Positions 42,063 through 45,361 of a stretch of DNA of 45,361 bases are shown piece after piece. Positions within the stretch are counted from its first letter, which is position 1; the number at the start of each line of letters is the position of its first letter. Below the pieces are notes generated by a model. It ran no database searches, was not told where the DNA came from, and was given only the letters and a program-made list of their open reading frames with translations. Location of the stretch: NCBI GenBank assembly GCA_037143175.1, contig JBAWZF010000021.1, positions 1 through 45,361 on the forward strand, given 5' to 3'. This DNA comes from a bacterium (GTDB taxonomy: Bacteria; Verrucomicrobiota; Kiritimatiellia; CAIKKV01; CAITUY01). The translations under genes and the position numbers were made by a program.

Positions 42063-43229
42063 CCGACTGACTGCGGTCTTCGGCTTTTCCAGTTCATCCA
42101 TCACCACTTGAGCGGCGCGCTGGGCGGCTCCTCCGTCACCCAGGAGTGCCCGGATTTCGGCGTAGCCATTCAGCATGGTCTGCCGCGCAGGAGAGTCTGT
42201 TAGCAGTGGGATCAGTTCACGGGCGAGCGCTTCCGGGGTAATGTCGAATTGAATCACCTCGGGGCAGATGTAGCGATTGGCAATAATGTTTGCAATGCCA
42301 GCGAACTTGACCTTGACCTTAATAATTCTAATGGCGATCCAATAGGTCAGGGGAGCTACAGCATAGGTGATGACGGCAGGACATCCCACGAGGGCCGCCT
42401 CCATCGTCGCGGTACCTGATTTGACCAAGGCGGCCCGGCTTTGACGGAAGACCTGTCTGGCTTCACCCCGTATGATTTGAAGTCGGCTGGGGCCATTGGG
42501 GAAGCGTGCTATGACACGGCGGACATGTTCAGATATTTCATCCGAGGGGGTAGGGATGACAAACGAGGCTGTTGGAAATTGTTGTTCAATCAGACGCGCG
42601 GCCCCAAGCATGGGTGGGAGAAGCCGGTCGATCTCGTTATGGCGACTCCCGGGGAGCATACCAATCTGCGGTTCTCCGTCCCAGGGGAGTGGTGCCATGG
42701 GGGTGTGCATTGCCTCGCGAATTTCATCGATTAGGGGATGGCCGACAAAGTCCACTTTCAGGCTTGTTCCCTCAAATACTTTCGGTTCAAAGGGGAAAAT
42801 CGCCATCAACCGATCGAGGACGGCAACCATGGTCGGGATCCGTCCTTGTTTCCATGCCCAGACTTGGGGGCAGATATAGTAAATGGTTTTCAACCCCATG
42901 GCATGGGCACTGGATGCAAATCTCAGATTGAAGCCGGGGTAGTCGACCAGAATAACGGCATCTGGCCGTTTTTCGCATGCCTCCCGCTCCATATGGCGGA
43001 ATACCTTGCGGAAAAAGACAATGCGTTTTAGCACTTCGACGATTCCCATGACCGCCAGGTCTTTGACATCGTAATACGTTTCGACGCCAGCCTCCCTCAT
43101 CAAGGGGCCGCCGATACCGAAAAAGGTGAGGGAGGGATCGGCTTGGCGAAGCGCACGGACCAAACCGGCAGCATGCATGTCTCCAGAAATCTCGCCGGCA
43201 AGGATCATGATGGAACGGGGTTTCGTCAT
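42057..43229 (-). CDS. lpxB: Lipid-A-disaccharide synthase
   Basis: A 390-residue GT19 enzyme that joins UDP-2,3-diacylglucosamine and lipid X to make the lipid A disaccharide at the inner membrane. Seen: AGEISGDMHAAGLVRALR at about 11-28, GIGGPLMREAGVETYYDVKDLAVMG, DYPGFNLRFA, YYICPQVWAWKQGR, and FVGHPLID. Near the C terminus are LVKSGTATMEAALVGCPAVITY and the IANIIANRYICPEVIQ segment. AAGG before ATG 43229, which overlaps the lpxI stop in ATGA, marks translational coupling. Full length and all expected motifs are present. Confidence 0.97.
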   Translation of the reverse strand: MTKPRSIMILAGEISGDMHAAGLVRALRQADPSLTFFGIGGPLMREAGVETYYDVKDLAVMGIVEVLKRIVFFRKVFRHMEREACEKRPDAVILVDYPGFNLRFASSAHAMGLKTIYYICPQVWAWKQGRIPTMVAVLDRLMAIFPFEPKVFEGTSLKVDFVGHPLIDEIREAMHTPMAPLPWDGEPQIGMLPGSRHNEIDRLLPPMLGAARLIEQQFPTASFVIPTPSDEISEHVRRVIARFPNGPSRLQIIRGEARQVFRQSRAALVKSGTATMEAALVGCPAVITYAVAPLTYWIAIRIIKVKVKFAGIANIIANRYICPEVIQFDITPEALARELIPLLTDSPARQTMLNGYAEIRALLGDGGAAQRAAQVVMDELEKPKTAVSRS

Positions 43230-44104
43230 GAGCGGCCTTGAAGCGAGTCCTCGGTGTTCATGGCGATAAAGCAGATTCCCAGCCGGTTGGCCTCTTTGAT
43301 CAATTTCTCCCGTTCAAGGAGGATGGTGCGTTTGGCTTCAACGGCAAGCACTTGGGTTTTACTTTTTTTGATAATTTTCATGGTGCGCATGCCGACCACG
43401 GGAATATCAAAACGCATATCGTGGCCTTTCTTCGCCACCTTAACCACAACGGCGCCGCCCTTGCCCACGCGGCCGGCGCGCAGGATGGTCTCATCCGTGC
43501 CTTCATAAGCCTCAACGGCAAGGATGGTACCTTCTTTGACCGCCACGGTCTGCCCGATTTCAATACTGCTGGTGATTTTAGCCACATTCAGGCCGAACAG
43601 GATGTCCATCATTTCCGCGTCGGTCGGTGCCCGCCCGCCGATCAGGCCGGCCTCCGGCATGGCGGCTTCCATAAACAGGTGGGCCGGAACCAGGGTGACG
43701 CCGTGTTGAGTCAATGCATCACAGGCCGCCCCGTAGATGGTGTGGGCGTTGCGCTGTTTGAGGTTTTTTAAGAGGTCAAATGTCATGCGGTCGAATCGCA
43801 GGCTGAACAAGTGGGTGGGTGTGATTTGGCCCACCATGACGGCATGCTTGATACCCCAGCTGTCCAAGGCGCCCAGGACGGCGCCGAACTGGCCCAGATA
43901 GATCCACTTTACATCATCGACATAACGGGTAATGGCCCGATCCGTTTCATGGCGGAAAGCGATGGCCGTGATGCGGCGAACGCCCTGGGCGCGTGCCGAT
44001 TGGGCCAATAACAGCGGGTAATCGCCTTTGCCGGCCAACAATACGATTTCGGTGATTCCTTTGGGAATCCCGAAGGCTCCTTCATGTGGTGAGGTGTCGT
44101 TCAT
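43226..44104 (-). CDS. lpxI: UDP-2,3-diacylglucosamine pyrophosphatase LpxI
   Basis: A 292-residue LpxI (DUF1009) protein, the alternative to LpxH that releases lipid X from UDP-2,3-diacylglucosamine, the step just before LpxB. Seen: N-terminal IVLLAGKGDYPLLLAQSARA, a Gly-rich turn KHAVMVGQITPTHLFSLRFD, and C-terminal SIEIGQTVAVKEGTILAVEAYEGTDETILRAG then FDIPVVGMRTM. Length fits the family. It starts two bases after the pilT stop and its own stop overlaps lpxB, so the three form a unit. No ribosome site is obvious, suggesting coupling to pilT. Confidence 0.95.
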   Translation of the reverse strand: MNDTSPHEGAFGIPKGITEIVLLAGKGDYPLLLAQSARAQGVRRITAIAFRHETDRAITRYVDDVKWIYLGQFGAVLGALDSWGIKHAVMVGQITPTHLFSLRFDRMTFDLLKNLKQRNAHTIYGAACDALTQHGVTLVPAHLFMEAAMPEAGLIGGRAPTDAEMMDILFGLNVAKITSSIEIGQTVAVKEGTILAVEAYEGTDETILRAGRVGKGGAVVVKVAKKGHDMRFDIPVVGMRTMKIIKKSKTQVLAVEAKRTILLEREKLIKEANRLGICFIAMNTEDSLQGRS

Positions 44105-44106
44105 GA

Positions 44107-45201
44107 TTAAATCGTTGAAAGAATACGGCGGCCCTCATCCAGGAAAATCCCCTGCAGATTCATGCGCAAGGCCTGGGGATTGGTGGCATACATCATGCCT
44201 TCCTCCTGGGTGATCATGCCGTTCTTGATGAGGTTATAGATGGATTGGTTGAAGGTCTGCATGCCGTCATCTGCCCCGGTTTCGATGGCTGCGGGCAGGA
44301 CGTCCAGTTTGTTCTTTTCCAGAAGTTTCCGCACGGTGGGTGTGTTGATCAGGATTTCCACTGCGGGGATGACGCCTCCCTGGGCGCCTTTAAGCAGCCG
44401 CTGACAGATAACCGCCTGAAGGTTGCTGGCAAGATTCAGACGGATTTGATCCCACTCATTCGCAGGAAAAAATTCAAGCAGCCGTTGAACCGCAATAGAG
44501 GCGTTTCCCGAGTGAAGCGTCGTTAACACCAGATGTCCGGTCTCTGCGGCAGAAAGAGCGGTACGGAAGGTGGTCTGGTCGCGCATTTCTCCGATGATAA
44601 TCACATCCGGATCCTGTCGCAGAATGTGTTTGAGGGCGGCCTCGAAACTTAATGTATCCAGTCCTACTTCGCGTTGAGAAATGACGCATTTCTTGTCTTC
44701 AAACAGATATTCAATAGGATCCTCAATGGTGATGATCCGGAGATTTTCCGTTTCATTCATGTGATTCAACATGCTGGCCAGTGTCGTGGATTTTCCGCTG
44801 CCGGTGGCCCCGCTGACGATGATAATCCCGCGTTGCGAGGCGGAAATTTGCTTGATGGATTGCGGAAGATTGAGGTCATCCACGGTGGGAACTTTGGTTT
44901 TGACGTGGCGGAAAGCGAGCGCGGGCTGGCCTTGACTCATAAACGCATTGACGCGAAAACGTCCGGCCCCTTCAACAAAATAGGAAAAATCAGCCTCATG
45001 CTGTTCTGAAAAATCGGTCACGAGATGGGCAGGCAAAATATGCTGGATGGTTTTATGAAGATGATCGGGGGTCAGGGCAGGAAGGTCTGCGGGCGTAAGT
45101 TCGCTATGAAGTCGGATGAAAGGGGATTGTCCGACTTTCAAATGAATGTCAGATGCATGCATTTCTACAGCAAGTCTCAGGAAATCATCAATTTTGAACA
45201 T
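44107..45201 (-). CDS. pilT: PilT/PilU-type twitching motility ATPase
   Basis: A 364-residue type IV pilus retraction ATPase. Walker A GATGSGKSTT is at residues 131-140, an Asp-box-like ITIEDPIEYLF follows, Walker B is in RQDPDVIIIGEMRDQTTF, and a His-box-like ETGHLVLTTLHSGNA follows. The N-terminal ASDIHLKVGQSPFIRLHSEL is the PilT PAS-like part. It may be PilT or PilU; the retractor AIRNLIRE-like motif is not evident and EGMMYATNPQALRMNLQG ends it, which leans to PilU. AGGAG seven bases before ATG 45201 fixes the start. No other pilus gene is in the window. Confidence 0.93.
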   Translation of the reverse strand: MFKIDDFLRLAVEMHASDIHLKVGQSPFIRLHSELTPADLPALTPDHLHKTIQHILPAHLVTDFSEQHEADFSYFVEGAGRFRVNAFMSQGQPALAFRHVKTKVPTVDDLNLPQSIKQISASQRGIIIVSGATGSGKSTTLASMLNHMNETENLRIITIEDPIEYLFEDKKCVISQREVGLDTLSFEAALKHILRQDPDVIIIGEMRDQTTFRTALSAAETGHLVLTTLHSGNASIAVQRLLEFFPANEWDQIRLNLASNLQAVICQRLLKGAQGGVIPAVEILINTPTVRKLLEKNKLDVLPAAIETGADDGMQTFNQSIYNLIKNGMITQEEGMMYATNPQALRMNLQGIFLDEGRRILSTI

Positions 45202-45309
45202 CCGGTCACTCCTATCTTGGAATTACGTAGATCAAAGCAAAAGCACCGCGCGAGGGCAAGGATGCAGAAACCGGGGGAGTTGTTTTGCTGGAACAGGTCT
45301 CAACAAAAC

Positions 45310-45361
45310 TGGCGGGGACGACGGGGCTCGAACCCGCGACCTCTGCCGTGACAGGGCAGCG
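45310..45361 (-). tRNA. tRNA-Asp (anticodon GTC), 5' part cut by the window edge
   Basis: On the minus strand: anticodon stem CTGCC/GGCAG with loop CTGTCAC (anticodon GTC), T-arm GCGGG/CCCGT-type with TTCGAGC, acceptor end CGTCCCC, discriminator G and encoded CCA (45312-45310). The D-arm and 5' acceptor lie beyond 45361. Confidence 0.93.

Overview
The window reads as bacterial chromosome from a Gram-negative, lipopolysaccharide-bearing organism. LpxI, LpxB, a heptosyltransferase, LpoB and several lipoproteins all point to an outer membrane. My best guess is the PVC group (Kiritimatiellota/Lentisphaerota/Verrucomicrobiota). That rests on the style of the giant secreted beta-helix protein (divergent InlB-type repeats, a 'GTKLVDI' module, a C-terminal segment starting VPKWWLAQ), the pseudopilin-like fragment and a TrpR-family repressor outside any trp operon. 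The lineage call is inference, not proof.

Layout. 1-5001: recD2-type helicase, a bidirectional terminator, a membrane-anchored RRM protein and the primary sigma factor rpoD with its promoter. 5285-7003: an A/T-richer stretch of small, frame-disrupted genes behind an EamA-type half transporter. 7077-7201: tRNA-Ala(CGC) with a 12-bp palindrome against its 3' end and its own promoter. 7216-7674: DUF212 membrane protein. 7843-19049: a long co-directional run, hom - lysC - cimA - valS - release-factor-like gene - holin-like membrane protein - coiled-coil protein - heptosyltransferase - LysM/TPR protein - two coiled-coil proteins with C-terminal membrane segments. 19054-25178: minus-strand envelope block, with lpoB and a COG3014-like lipoprotein in one unit and an ExbD-like exported protein plus two tandem kup potassium transporters in another. 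25428-31637: outer-membrane-type protein, trpR, ileS, DUF401 permease, membrane-anchored TPR-like protein. 31638-40571: accessory island with a GIY-YIG-like nuclease, a DUF6979-like protein, two secreted proteins sharing a module (one of 1957 residues with a near-perfect 552-bp tandem duplication), an MNT/HEPN pair and a truncated AraC regulator. 40656-45201: an orphan sugar-isomerase-family gene, then the minus-strand unit pilT - lpxI - lpxB. The right edge cuts tRNA-Asp(GTC).

How the genes fit together. hom and lysC supply the aspartate family, while cimA offers a threonine-independent entry to isoleucine beside valS. A second branched-chain synthetase, ileS, is coupled to trpR. lpxI and lpxB make lipid A precursors and the GT9 enzyme extends the LPS core; LpoB would stimulate a peptidoglycan synthase. 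The island carries the features least explained by known systems: the modular surface proteins, the nuclease/DUF6979 pair and the regulator remnant facing an orphan isomerase. I found no CRISPR array, transposase, integrase or complete prophage.
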